Of a stretch of DNA of 64,000 bases, positions 12,418 through 24,241 are shown in pieces. The position numbers were made by a program, and so were the translations under genes. Under the pieces are notes generated by a model. The model did not search any database, was not told the origin of the DNA, and saw only the letters and a list, made by a program, of their open reading frames with translations. Position 1 is the first letter of the stretch. Each line of letters begins with the position of its first letter. The DNA comes from Crocodylus rhombifer (lineage: Eukaryota; Chordata; Crocodylia; Crocodylidae). The DNA lies in contig JAVSML010001068.1 in NCBI GenBank assembly GCA_038503035.1, positions 293,591 to 357,590 on the forward strand. Reading direction: 5' to 3'.

Positions 12418-12731
12418 GGACGTGTCTACAAAAGAGTTGGTACTGTGCATTAGCATAGTTTACTGTGCAGTAGCTGCGCACATCCAAATGTGCACATACA
12501 TACTGAGTAGTTAAAACCCTTGATCCCACTTAAATTTGCTACTTCCATTTGTAAATGCAATTACAAATTTGTAAATGCAAGCAGAAAATTTTTTAATTTT
12601 CTACTTTATTTTCTCTGTTTCTAAATTTTCTACTTTTTTATCCAGAAAATTTGTAAATGCAAATTTGTAAATACAAGTAGAAAAATTAAGTGGGATTAGT
12701 TAATGCACAGTAACACGTGTAGACATGGCCC
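12418..12731. mobile_element. MITE with an internal AT-rich palindrome
   Basis: The left end (ggacgtgtctacaaa...tactgtgcattag) and the reverse-complemented right end (gggccatgtctacacgtg...tactgtgcattaac) are homologous. The flanks are AGT (12415-12417) and AGG (12732-12734), consistent with the AGT duplication at 11491. It belongs to the same loose family as 22108-22342 and 39293-39677, sharing tactgtgcagta-type cores. Confidence 0.6.
12521..12699. repeat. AT-rich inverted repeat nested in a MITE
   Basis: The outer arms are tgatcccacttaaattt at the left and, read in reverse complement, ctaatcccacttaattttt at the right. The interior has repeated gtaaatgcaa and agaaaatttt motifs in both orientations, so the 180-bp block can fold on itself. 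It is absent from the related MITEs, which suggests a secondary insertion. Confidence 0.5.
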
Positions 12732-12734
12732 AGG

Positions 12735-15300
12735 AGCAAGCTTGCTTCCAGGTCTGCCCAGCCACTAGGGGGTTAACCTGAGGCAGCAATGCCACATAAA
12801 GGTCAAAGCCTTGTAGGCATAGTGGGTTACCATAACCAACCACAATCGTTGGTCTGGCCATGTCTGTAAGTGCATGCCCTTTATACTGCAACTGATGGCC
12901 ATCCTGGTGCCCCAGGACCCAGACTATAGCCATGCAGTTTACACCAGCATGGGTGGCCTGCCTGAGCCCCTACCCCATCCTGGCACCTCTAGTGATACAT
13001 TATCAAAGAAAGCCACAAGGTAAGCCCCTGCACTGGGAAGAAAGATGGCCCTCCCCAACCCAGCCCCCCTCCACCTGGCCTGGCCGCATTCCCCTGGCCC
13101 CAGGTTCTGACCCCCCCATCACACAGTGAGGAAGGAGACAGCGCTAAACTTTATTGAGCAAGCCATGCCCCAGCAGCTGGATGGGCATGGGCCTCTCACA
13201 TGCTTAGGAACATGCTGATAGTGGTGGTGATGTCCACAGAGACACATAAGCACAGCCACAGGTAGCCCTTCAGGTGGTGGCAAAGGTTGTGGGGCAGCCT
13301 GGGCTTGTCTCCCATGCTGTTGTAGCTCACAGTCCCATACCAAGTGTGTAGGTGCACCTAGGGCACCCTGAGAATCAGCAGCAGAAGGGTTAGTGGGTCA
13401 GGCACCCTCTCAGACCATGCAAACAGCTCATCATGCACCAGCTGGGGCATGCACAGCATGGGCATGCTAAGTACCCAGCAGCAGCATGGCAAGAAGCTAG
13501 CCCCAGGGTGCTCCCATGGAGAGGACCCCTGCAGGGAGGGTGGGGGCACAGGCAGCTCCTATCCCAGTTGTCCGGGAGCCCTGTGTCCTTTCTGAGCCCA
13601 GGCACTGTGGGCTGGGTGGCAGCACAGCAGAGTGGTGGACCTGCAGAAGGAGAGGGGGGCAGTGGGGTCTGGAGTTGCAGCAGCAGTGATGGCTAGAAAA
13701 TGATATTTAGAGGTTTGCTTTCAGGAATTGGCTTGTAGATAAAGTAGATATTGCATTAGAATTATGGTCCAGGGCAATGGCAAAAGTTAATTGATTTCTA
13801 AATGTTTTTTCAAGGCCCACTGTTTCTGACACAGGCAAGCAGCAAGCAGACACACAAGCTTGGTTATTGAAGACATGTACCACACTGTTCCATAACATGA
13901 GATAATGGATGCTGCTGCATTATCCAGGTTACAGTGCCCAGTTGCAGAGCCCTTGAGATTTCCAGTTTTGGTAGATGGACCAAATTAGGAGGACTCTGGT
14001 AAAAGCCCAGATTAGGACATGTGCATGTGATGGGTTTGTGAAACAAAAGAATATGCTGACAAGACAGAACATGGAGAGTATGACAACCAGACAGAGACCA
14101 ATCAACAATGCCCAGAGATGAAGAGTAAAAGATGTAAAAGAGGGAGAAAAAGAATATAGAAGTAGAGATTTCAGAGTAGCAAAGGGTCCCTGAGAAGGGA
14201 ATCCAAGGCCACCAGGTGCTGTGGGTGCAGCATGTCATCCTGGGCCAGGCAATGCAGGGCATAGATGATGACCGTTAGGTGCTGGACACAGTTCTGGCTC
14301 TGGTGGTAAATTTCATGTCACCTGCTGCTCAGCCCCTGGCCCTAGCCCCAGATGGCCCCTGGCAGTCACCCACTGCCCTGCTGCAGGCCCCTGCTTGGAC
14401 CTGGGAGGAGGTCTTCCACCACCTCTAGCCACCAGGTGCCCCTGGCCTGGTCCTTACCCCAGGTGCCCTGCCAACCACCCCTCTGTCTGGGCCCAGGGTG
14501 TGGAGTGGCAGCTACCTAGAGTAGTGCTAGAACCACACACTGACCATGTTGGGCCTGGACTCTGCCAACCAGAGGAGCAGCCAGCCACACCAGAGGAGCA
14601 CTGTTGCCATTGCCTCAGGTGAACCCCCAGCCCTTTCCACTTGCCCCAGAGTCCAAACACACAGGGAAAACAGCCAGAGGCCAGGGTGCTGGCCACTTGC
14701 CCCTAGGGTCTGCCTCCTAGGCACCCCCACCCCATGGCCCCCAGCTCTGGGACCTGACAAAAATCATTTAGTAAATAGTTTGCACAGGGAAAAGGGGTTT
14801 TTTTTGTTGGTGGGTGGGGCGGGTAGTGGAGGGGCTCTATTTTGAGGTGACATCATGGAGCCTGTCATCAGCATCCCTCCTGTAGGCTGTGGCACAACTG
14901 CAGTGGCAACCCTGGGATGGTGGTTGGTGGCCACAGAGTTAGTTGCTGGGTGTGGGGTGAGATAGCCATGGGCCAGGCAACAGTCAGTGCAGCAAGCCAG
15001 CAGGCCAGCATGGCAACCAGCAGAACAGGGCATTGTCCTTCATTTGCACATGGCACTGGTCGTCATTGCCAGGGAAGGGGCTGGAGCAGCCATAGCGTGG
15101 GGAGGAGAGTGGCCAAGGAGAAAGCTGCGGCGTGCTGTCCCTGCACCTGGCACACTGCTCCTGGGCAAGGAAGTGGCTGGCCAGACAGCAGACAGAAGGT
15201 GTGGTTTTTTAAAGATGGATGCTGGGTTCTGTTAGCTTCAGCCAGAGCCTAGAGCTCCCTGCAGTGACCATAGGAGTTCATTGCAGGGCTGCAGGAAACA
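12735..15300. other. GC-rich unclassified segment
   Basis: Base composition rises well above the surroundings at 12735-13700 and 14200-15250. Several frames of 60-130 codons exist on both strands, but none has a domain I recognise. A minus-strand AATAAA lies at 13150-13155, which could be the 3' end of a decayed minus-strand gene covering about 13160-13600. The segment may be the body of a larger DNA transposon, since it directly abuts a MITE-type end at 12731, or an old gene fragment. I cannot choose between these. Confidence 0.3.
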
Positions 15301-17541
15301 GGCCAAATATTCCCCCTAATCCCTGCGTGTGTAGGTGTCTGCCTGAAAATAGGTATACCTAAGTAGCTTACACCAGAGTAATCAGGCTGGAGCAAAGGCA
15401 TGTTTATATGTGCTCAGTATGTAATAATCTAAGGGGTTTATCAGTGTTGCGTGTCAGGCCTTTTATTTTTTTAAGATAGAGTAAGAAGAGTGGAACAAAA
15501 CAAGAGAATCACAAAGCTCCAGATACAAAACATGGATGACGTGATTGACAAAGAATGAGATACATAGAGGACAGAGAAATCAAATTGACATCATTTCTAT
15601 AGTTATCACATTCAAAAGTAACCCATTTTCATGTGAAAATGAGTTTGTAGAGACAGCAACAGATAAAAAAAAAGAACAGCCTGTCAGTTGGTGACAGAGC
15701 CAGGTAAGTTAAAACCTTATAAATTTTAATAAGCATGTGGGGCCTATACAAATTCTTTTTAAGATAGTGACAAACCTTCTGAAAGAAAATAAGATAGTAT
15801 TTTTCATACTAATTGTGTTGCTCTGCATTAGGTTCATTCCCATTCCTTCCTTCTCCTCCAGAATCCCACTCAAACGCAGATGAAACTGTAGCCTTATCTT
15901 GCTTATAAAAAGGATTAGTCAGTATCAGCTTGGGAAAGGTTACAGATGAGTGTTTTGTCCTTAATGCCCACTTATTGTACTCGTTACACCAGAGAAAGAC
16001 TATTTTGAGGTACCGTACAACAGGTCTACAAAAAGGCTGTTAGTCATACTGGGCTTTTCAACTGAATTTGACATATATTGCTAAGGCAGACTAGAAGCAA
16101 AATTGGTGCTGTGTCAGCGTACTGAATGTAAAGCAAAGAGAAAGAAGGAAAACATGCTTAAAGTGCAGTGCTTGGCAACAGAGGACACAAGGTCAGAGAA
16201 GAGGCAGAAAAATTTTCAAATGAGAATGAGTTTTGCAAACCATCAGGCCTAGTGCAACTGTAACAAACTTACTTTGTAAGTGGCTACTTCTGCACCTCAT
16301 CACTACAGACAGTATCCAACAAGTGAAATCCTACAGTCTGCAACCATTAATGAAAGTCACCGAACAATGGAGAAACTGGAAGCCCAGCTAGCTCCTGGCC
16401 CTGCTTCTTTTGAAATCAAGGGGAACAAAACTTCCAAGACATCTTTGCCTTACTTATTTTTAGAGATTTTATACATCATGGCTTCACGTGCAGGGAGGAG
16501 TGGCACTGTGTAGTGAAACTGGCTAGTCGCATAACTGGGGGTAGGTGAGCAGGGCACCAGATCTAGGCACCAGTTTAGGAGGGGCACCAGAATATCCCAC
16601 CACCCTCCCAATCCCTGTGGAATCAGCTCTCCAACAGCAAAAGCAGCCCTACAGTGTTGCTTTTGCAGCCACAGCTGGTGCATGTATACTGCATTGCTCC
16701 TGTAAATGCAACAGCTGGGACAGGCAGAACTTGCTCTGGCTGTGGCTGTGGCTGTGGCAGCAGTAGTGGCAGCAGCAGAGAACAGTTTTTGGGTCACCAG
16801 CATAGTAAGACTCCAGCATGCTCCTCCTCCCCCACCCCCACAGCTTCCAGAACCCTCCCCCTCCCCCTTCCAATGTTTCTCCACCCTCCCGTCTCCTCAC
16901 CCCTGCTTTTCCCCAGGGTTTGTCAAGGGTGCAGGCCTAGTTAAACCGTCCCTCTTTTTGGTCTGTAAATGCAGGACCAGCACATTTCTGTTATATGCTG
17001 GAGTGAGGCATACTGGGGAGACACAGATGTAAAATGGCAAGGAGAACTGTTTCTCATCCATCTCTACAGGGTAGTCCACATAAATGTCCCATATGGGATG
17101 TATTGCCCATTGGACAGAAGTAGCCTCTATAGAGTGACACAATGGTTTACTCTGTAGCCTGGGGAGAATGTGGAGTGAGGGTTTCATTAATCTTCTTCAA
17201 TCCTGCTACCCTCCATCCCCATCCAGGCCTTACTTTACGGATACAGTGGCAGAATCTAAATGAATGAATAACAACTAATTGGGCCTTAAAGCCCAGTGAA
17301 TGGTGTGTGAGCCTTCTTCCCATTCGCTCAAAAAGTCTTGGAGCAGGACTAGCTTGAATAGGAAAAACAGCAATCTACGGTAATTTATAATGCAAAACAG
17401 AGTGTATGACTACAATTAGTTAATACCATTATATCTTTGGAATGCTGCATTCCTTTCACAAGGTCTGAGCTTCTCTGGAGACATGCTTTCAAGGAATTAG
17501 ATATACAACACAAAGGATATTGAATAGGAAGATTGTATATA
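15301..17541. other. no gene seen; includes a (GGCTGT)n tract
   Basis: No recognisable coding sequence. A hexanucleotide repeat of about four GGCTGT units lies at 16735-16759, inside a C-rich patch (16640-16910) that creates overlapping frames on both strands without domain content. Confidence 0.5.
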
Positions 17542-17654
17542 CATTATTTATTTCCACTCATTACCGATAACCTTATAACTCATGAGTGACAGAGCGTAGC
17601 ACAGATATGAATGACCGCTGTGCGGTCATCGATAATGAGTGGAAATGAATAATG
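17542..17654. mobile_element. 113-bp palindromic element with TA flanks
   Basis: The 27-bp arms at 17542-17568 and 17628-17654 are inverted copies with two mismatches (left arm begins cattatttatttccactc). TA flanks both sides (17540-17541 and 17655-17656). Inside, atgaccgc (17611-17618) and gcggtcat (17622-17629) form a perfect 8-bp stem with a 3-nt loop that overlaps the edge of the right arm, and actcatgagt is a perfect 10-bp palindrome. It fits a very short TIR element with a TA duplication (Tc1/mariner-like habit), but I do not recognise the family. Confidence 0.7.
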
Positions 17655-17656
17655 TA

Positions 17657-19781
17657 TCCAGACTCACCTCATTGCAAAGTTTCTTTAATGTAACCATCTT
17701 TCTCTTTTTCCTTTTTTTTTTTTCTTTTTTTTTTCCCCCACAGTGTTTATCCCTTTTGTGTTTTCTTACTTTTTACATGCAGGTAAACCACCCCCTGGCA
17801 AAGAAAGATGAGGAACATTACCAATAGGAGAACAGTGGGAGAGGTACATATGGAAATAGCTCATGTTACAGATTTAACTTGATCCCATCAGACTGTAGTA
17901 ATAAAATATTACAGCACTCTGCAGAAGTGACCCCATGTAATACAGTCAAACAATAATGTTTCCATGTTGCTTTTTTGTGTTATCATAGGACACCACTTGG
18001 AAAGTATGAGTTTTGCAGAACTTGGTGTTCTGGAAGGACAAAATCTATCACTAGGCAAACTTAATTGTACAATAACCAAGTTTTTCACCCATAAATTGTC
18101 CATAGTGCCAGTAACTCTGAATTTAAGTAGTGATCTATCTGTTTAGAAGAAGTTCTTAAAGACAAATTCCTAAAGAACACCCTCCCCAAAACTTTTCATA
18201 AGGGAATCATTATTGTGTAATCAAAATTAGGAGAGCACAAGATCATATTTAATGTATTGAACTTAATAAATTAACAGTGCACTAGAGCAATAAATGAACT
18301 TCAGAGCAATAAGCGGCTGTAATGTTAATGTGGATCTTCTGATTACCTGAGAGTTTTTGCCCTTGAAAACTGCCTCAATCAGAGAAGAAGGATTTGTCTA
18401 TCTATACAGGGACATTCAGGAAAATTAATCCAAAAATATATGAAGATGTGAATTAGAAGTAGATTGGTTACAGTAAAACTGGTCAAACAAAAACTAAAAT
18501 ATGACTCTTTGAATAGGCTTAGAGTGAAGTTACACATTACACTTAAAATTTGATTGTCCACACAATAGAGCTTCTTAATTCACGCTAAGTGCCCTTTGAG
18601 AATCTCCAAGTTATGCCACTTCAGGTGAAGGTTAACTTCAGGCCATGCTACCTAGCTTATGTTAGCACAACTTCATTCTGCTCCAGAGAAATCATACAAG
18701 AAATCTGCAGTTTTCCAACATCCCAGAATGCACTGCTTCAAGCACTCCCCACTCCCACCGCCCTGAGCAGGAATTGAGCAAGCTACTAGCCACATTCATG
18801 CTTACCAGCCCTCTAGCCATCAGAGCTGTGCAGGCAAGGGAAGGTATTAACTCTTAAGGTGCAACTGCAGATTCTAACTTTAACGTGGCTTAATATTCCA
18901 CAGATTTAGTATGGTCTAAGTGTACCATAACTTCACCCAATAATTCAGTACTGATGTAGTCTGAGTTCAATTTTTTCAATTCACTTTCACAGTTAATAAA
19001 CTGAACTGAACTGAATGAAGGCTACATGAGTGCCTACACAGGGATTTCATGCAATTTAACCAGTTTAGCCAGTCTACTCTAAAAGTTAAATCTAATTAAT
19101 TTTCCTCCAAGACGTATGAAAAGTATGCCACAGGTATGTTTACAGTAGGATTACTAAAGCAGTTACTAAGAACTCAATGTCTTTAAATTGGAACTGGTAC
19201 TCTTCATACTCCCTGCACAAAAATATCTAGTTAGTGCTCAGCAAGCCTCTAAAGGTTTGGTTAAGGAAGATTTATCACTATACTATAGAGGTACTTTGGA
19301 ATCTCTTTTCTCCACAACCCAATGAAATTACAAATTTTATTGACAAAGACAAAAATCAAACAAAATGGCCTGGTTGAGATACACTACTCAACCCCTTGGT
19401 TACAAAACCCTTTTCTTTTCTTTTCTTTTGGGGTGGGGGGGGCTGTTGCTAGGAAACTTGATATTCAGTCCAGGTTGAACTAAAGTTCTGAGGTTGACTT
19501 AAAACTCTCTTATAAATGTTTTGAGGAAACACAGGCCATTCTATCTTTCATACTAAGCACTGTGCAAAAGCCATAGTTCATTTCAAGTAGAAATTCATTT
19601 AGGGGAATGTGCTGTACAAAGTATAAATACAGGAGAAGGTCACACAGGCCCAAGCAAAATGAAGCCATCAAACAACACAGACCTTGCCTTACTAACCTTT
19701 TCTGGGTCTGGATCTTTCTCTATTCAAGTTAATTGACTTCAGTAATACCAGGAGCAGACAAAGTATTTTGTTAATTAATTG
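17657..19781. other. gene-free stretch
   Basis: Nothing coding is supported. It contains a T-rich run near 17709-17736 (at the left edge) and a (TTTTC)n repeat at about 19408-19429 followed by a G-run. Confidence 0.55.
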
Positions 19782-19789
19782 GCAGTTAC

Positions 19790-20606
19790 CAGGGATCCTG
19801 GTTTTCTGTCTGAAAATCACAAATTATCTGATAAATTTTTTTTTGCAAATTATCTGATTAACCCCCCCAAATCCATGTTTTTCCATGATTAAAATGAAAT
19901 GCCACTATACACACACACACACGCACACACGTATCAGTTAAGCAAAATGTCTTATTGGTATATTTACTATTTTAAAACAAACTGAAAGCCTACCAGTACC
20001 TCAATCACTACAATAAAATAAATTCGAAATACCTATACATTTTGGCATTTGATTTTGGATTTTTTATCATGGAAAATCAGAGCTCTCCCTTCCCCCTTCA
20101 CTCATCAAGATACAGGTCTAGCCCCCACGCCCCACTGCTTTGTGCTGCTGAGCAGTCCTGATATGCCACTGCCCTGCCCATGCCATTGTTCCTCACTCCT
20201 AACCCACAGCTACCCCCTGCCCCACAGGTGCCTCTCACTCTCCCCCCCACTGCTCCCCACACTGCCCCATGCACTGTCCAGCTGGGCAGCCCCATCCTCA
20301 GCCCCAGCTCCAGCCCTGACCAACTCTCTCTCTCACTATGGGGTCCTCATTTCCTTCCCTCTCTCCCTCTCCACAAGACTTATCTGCAAGGAGCTGCTCC
20401 CCAGGCTGACATGCATGTGTATGTGCACACATGCACATGGCGCCCCCTGCTGATCACCCTCTTTCTGCTCCCCCCCAACCCTTGACTACTGGAACTCTGC
20501 CAGGCTGCAAGAGGAAACACACTGTTTCCCATGCTTTTCTTCTTTAAAGGAGAAAATCCAAGTTTTACCATATTTTTCTGTGTCAAATAGAAAAGTTGGA
20601 TCCCTG
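19790..20606. mobile_element. hAT-type non-autonomous element
   Basis: The left end cagggatcctggttttctgt and the reverse-complemented right end cagggatccaacttttctat share the first nine bases and most of the next fifteen. The flanking 8-mers are gcagttac (19782-19789) and gtaattac (20607-20614), six of eight matching. The centre is a C-rich patch (about 20090-20480) plus a CA repeat. It has no transposase; apparent frames of 100-134 codons are proline/serine/leucine-rich products of low complexity. Confidence 0.7.
19909..19930. repeat. (CA)n dinucleotide repeat
   Basis: About eleven AC units with one CG interruption, inside the hAT element. Confidence 0.85.
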
Positions 20607-21633
20607 GTAATTACAGTACAGAAAGGCAACCACCTGTTTCTATCTGGACACTTGTGACATTACATAAAGCACTAATGCAACAAAGAACAAAGACAGCAAC
20701 ATGCCTTCAGCATAAACTCCATTGTTAACTGAGCCCAAACAGCAGAACTTTTCCAAACAAACATATATCATCTCTAACAAACCAGTCCATCCATCTCCAA
20801 CCTCCTTTGGTGTCCAACAAAATAAACATGCTAATATTTAAACAATGGCAAAGTGGACATGAACTGTTTGTCATATATTTTGATAATCTTGACTAAAATA
20901 GAAATATATATCTTAAAATATGCCCAACAGCATCTCAACACCTCTCATTTGGCAGTCACCATACATTTTCCTGAGGACACATTCCCAGAGAAACTACAGT
21001 GGATGTGAGACTTCCAGCAATGAGGTTTAAAGGAGAAGGTCTCCTCATTCTCTGTTCTAAAATTCTAAATGTCACATAGGCAATGAGCAAACGAACCCTG
21101 GGGATACTCACTTAAGTTGCTGGCACCATTTACCATTTAGACAGCATTAAATCCCTGTAAACAAAAACAATTTATTGCTGATACTTAAGATTTTCAACAA
21201 AGTTGACTATGGTGCTCCTGTGGTTAAAAGATCACTTCTGACAATGAGGAAGTGAAGCTTCCATTCTTGACAGCCACAGAATTCCTGTGTGACCTCGGGG
21301 AGGTCTCTTAACTTCTCTCTGCCCTAATTCCTACTGTGTAAGGCAGAAATAATGAAATCATACTTCCCCATCACAGAGGTTTTAGGAAGACAGATGTATA
21401 AATTTGAGGGTTCTACAGTGATCCTGAAACAAAACCAAGCCAGGTAAATGGAAACACTTCAATTAACTAAATTGGCCCTCAGATCTGTCCTGTATATATT
21501 GCAGCAGTAGAAGTCTACAGAAATAAGCTATAGAAATACAATAAAAGAAAAAAGTAGAGGAAATGCAATGGCAGTTGATGACTATTGTAGGTTATTTAGC
21601 CTGACAAAACTGCTGGTTGGTAGCTATTTTAGG

Positions 21634-21912
21634 GCACCTATACATGAGCAACGAGGCAACTCTAACATGCTGTAATTACAGTGTGTTGGAGCAAATTCAA
21701 TTAATTGAGTCTGCTGGAGTGTGATAATTACTGCGCTCCAGCAGACTCCAGCATCTCATGTACCTGTGTTCCCACCCTTAAAAATGGTGGCAAGGGTGCT
21801 TTAACTAAAGCTCGTTTGACAAGCTTAAGAGCCCCTGCCACCATTTTAAGCACATGGATGCTGATACATGAGATACTCCAGATGCCTTAATTAAAATGGC
21901 TCATAGGGACTA
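21634..21912. mobile_element. palindromic MITE, family 2, copy B
   Basis: It shares the tgctttaactaaagctcg core, atgctgatacatgaga block and attaattgagtctgctgg block with copies A (3413) and C (38488). The arms aaaatggtggcaagggtgc (from 21780) and gcccctgccaccatttt (to 21847) form a strong inverted repeat. The left terminus resembles the gggcacctatacatgagca TIR style. The right end is not clear. Confidence 0.6.
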
Positions 21913-22107
21913 TTAATGAGATATTTGCCAGGCCAGAAAGGTACACAAAATTCAAAATTATGCCAAACAGTGGGGGGGTGGGAATTAAAGATTTTCTCAC
22001 TTTTCTGTGGGCATCTAAATCTGAAGGATCCTTTTTGGTCTCTCAGCCCCAGAGATTTTAAAGGGCTCTGGTTTCATCCCATTTCTCACTTCAAAAATGA
22101 ACACACT

Positions 22108-22342
22108 GGGCACATCTACATGAGATGCTGACTGCACAGTAGCCAAATAATACTGTGCAGTAGCATGTCACAAGACCAACCATGCTAATACGCTACTGCG
22201 CAGTAGCATCATTTAAAAGGTGTTTGTTGGCACTACTGTGTAGTAGCTCCAGTTACTGCACATTTATTTAATACTTGTATAATCAAGTACTAAATAAGTG
22301 CTCAGTAACCACTGCTCAGTAGCATCTCATATAGATGCGCCC
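22108..22342. mobile_element. MITE with ACT target duplication
   Basis: The termini gggcacatctacatgagatg and (reverse complement) gggcgcatctatatgagatg differ at two positions. ACT lies on both sides (22105-22107 and 22343-22345). The interior holds several tactgygcagta motifs, including the 16-bp perfect palindrome gctactgcgcagtagc at 22192-22207. At 235 bp it is compact, non-coding and the best-preserved member of this family here. Similar elements are known from crocodilian genomes as Harbinger-related MITEs; that link is from memory. Confidence 0.8.
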
Positions 22343-22507
22343 ACTGTGCAACATACTGAAGTAGCAAATCAATTGTAAATCCTGTGTTGGATACCAGAGT
22401 TAAGAACTGTTGAATGCATCTCTGAACTTAATGGGACCCTCCTGACACACCGTAGATGAAAATGTTTATTTGCATGGGTCCCATATCAGGATCGGTACCA
22501 TAATAAG

Positions 22508-22735
22508 TAGACCTGGTCAGATGTTTTTTCTTTTTACATAAAAACATTTTAAAAATTTGAAAGGAGGTGGCATGTTGCAGTCAACTTGGAACCATTCCTG
22601 GCTTCATTTCACAGAAAATTTAGGAATGTTTTTGTCTGCTCATTTCTTCCATTTCAGAATGGAAAATATCCCAAATTGCAGAGTTTCCCAGAAAACTGGA
22701 AAATAATTTTAAAAAGAGTCTGTTCCACAGGTCTG
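22508..22735. mobile_element. short hAT-like element
   Basis: The left end tagacctggtcagatg and the reverse-complemented right end cagacctgtggaacag match in the first seven or so inner bases, followed by similar T-rich tracts. The flanking 8-mers ataataag and atagtttg match at five of eight positions. The identification is plausible but the duplication is weak. Confidence 0.45.
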
Positions 22736-23603
22736 ATAGTTTGAGAGAATTCATTGCTGAAGTAACCTCTTTACTTCATTTATTTCACCATCTTAACCAT
22801 TAAGTATACATTTAAAATGAATGCATTTTTAGTTATCTCTTCACCTATAGCAGCAGTCTTGGTAAAATGGCTTTATTTTCAGTTAGTTTTTAGAGTAGAT
22901 CTGTCATTCAAATTATGAGATTGGTGCACATCATTAACATCCTTTGAAAATGCACATTGCACTGAATTTCTCAACTGATATTCTTTATAGTGTCAATTAA
23001 AAGTACAGCTTGTGAGCCTTAGTTACTGAAACCCTAATGGATTTTTTTTCCTCCTTTTTATTATGAGATTGTAACAGTTGCTGCAACAACAGCAGCAAAG
23101 ATGTGCATACATCTAAACTCCACTGGAGGAACTCAGAGATTTCAATTGTTCAGAAGCTTCACAAAACATTCTAGTGCTTGGCTTAATCTGTGGAGACCAG
23201 TTCTGGGGATAAAAGGCAATCTTTGCTTGAAATCCAGGAGGTAAAAACAACGGAGAAGGAAAGCAAACAAAACTAAAACAAAAAGAATAAACTCATGGAG
23301 AGACGAAATGGTCAGACATGACAGAGAGAATATTTTAAAGTAATAGCAGGTGAAAAGATGGCAAATAGAATATAAGCAGCAGAGTTTTAATATGAAATAG
23401 CCTTAAGCAATGACATTTTGATTGCTTCTCTTAGTCTGTCCATCCCTCCAACCTACCCAACAATGCCTTTTTCAGAAATATTACTCCCGGTGAAAATACT
23501 GGTTACAGAGTCCACATTCTTTTTCACCTATTAAACAAGTGGATTTAGGCATGAAAATGTGATTCTATTCCACCTTGTTCAAGTCCCTGAAAATTCATTA
23601 ATA

Positions 23604-23968
23604 CAATAGAAGCCTACTCGTTTTTGTAGGTGTTTCACAAATTAAACGGTGGAGACTGCAAGTAAGAAAGGAACAACAGAGAAAGCCCTGGCCATATCCT
23701 ATTTATTCTCCCTTTCAGCATCCACTGTCTGCCACTGTGTGACACTGGGCATTTCTGAACTATGGTCTGACTCAGTAAACAGCAGTTCTTATGTTTTTAT
23801 TAGCCCCATATCCTCCCAGAATACCACTCCAGTACCCTTTTCCCCTACCCAATCTGATGCTCTGCTTTCTGTTTCCTGCCCTTTGTTCCCTGCCTGATCT
23901 ACCACATGCCACACACAGATGCTGCCCATGCTACTTGTGGCACCTGTAACACGGGTTGGCCACCCCTG
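23604..23968. mobile_element. hAT-type MITE with perfect 8-bp duplication
   Basis: The right end gggttggccacccctg is a textbook hAT terminus. The left end (caatagaagcctactcg) matches its reverse complement at about 12 of 18 positions. Both sides carry cattaata (23596-23603 and 23969-23976), identical over 8 bp. No transposase is encoded in the 365 bp. Confidence 0.75.
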
Positions 23969-24146
23969 CATTAATACCCCTGCTGTCAAATCTACCCCTC
24001 TCTTCCCAGTAAGACTGAATCAAAAAAAGCAGGGAGAAGCAGGAGGAATCAACCATCTTTTTGTAGTAATAGTTTTCAGGGACCCATGCGGTATGGAATA
24101 GCATCTCACTTACATGTTTCAGTCTATTTACACACTTGATGCAGGT

Positions 24147-24241
24147 TCCCCTCGTTTTATGCCGTACACGTGTTCCTAGAAAACAGTGCATAACTCGAAT
24201 TCACATAAAGGGAACCCACTTTACAATGTAATAAATAGAGA
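24147..24241. other. unclassified segment beside a CR1 break
   Basis: A short block with the near-repeat ggttcccctcg / gggaacccactt lies exactly where the adjoining CR1 stops matching. It may be a fragment of another repeat or the product of a deletion junction. No function can be assigned. Confidence 0.25.

Noticed and set aside
16550..16920. Possible hAT left end cagggcacc
   Set aside because: No right end with a matching 8-bp flank was found.
20049..20485. Plus-strand frames of 134 and 101 codons rich in Pro, Ser and Leu
   Set aside because: They lie wholly in the C-rich core of a hAT element and show no domain.
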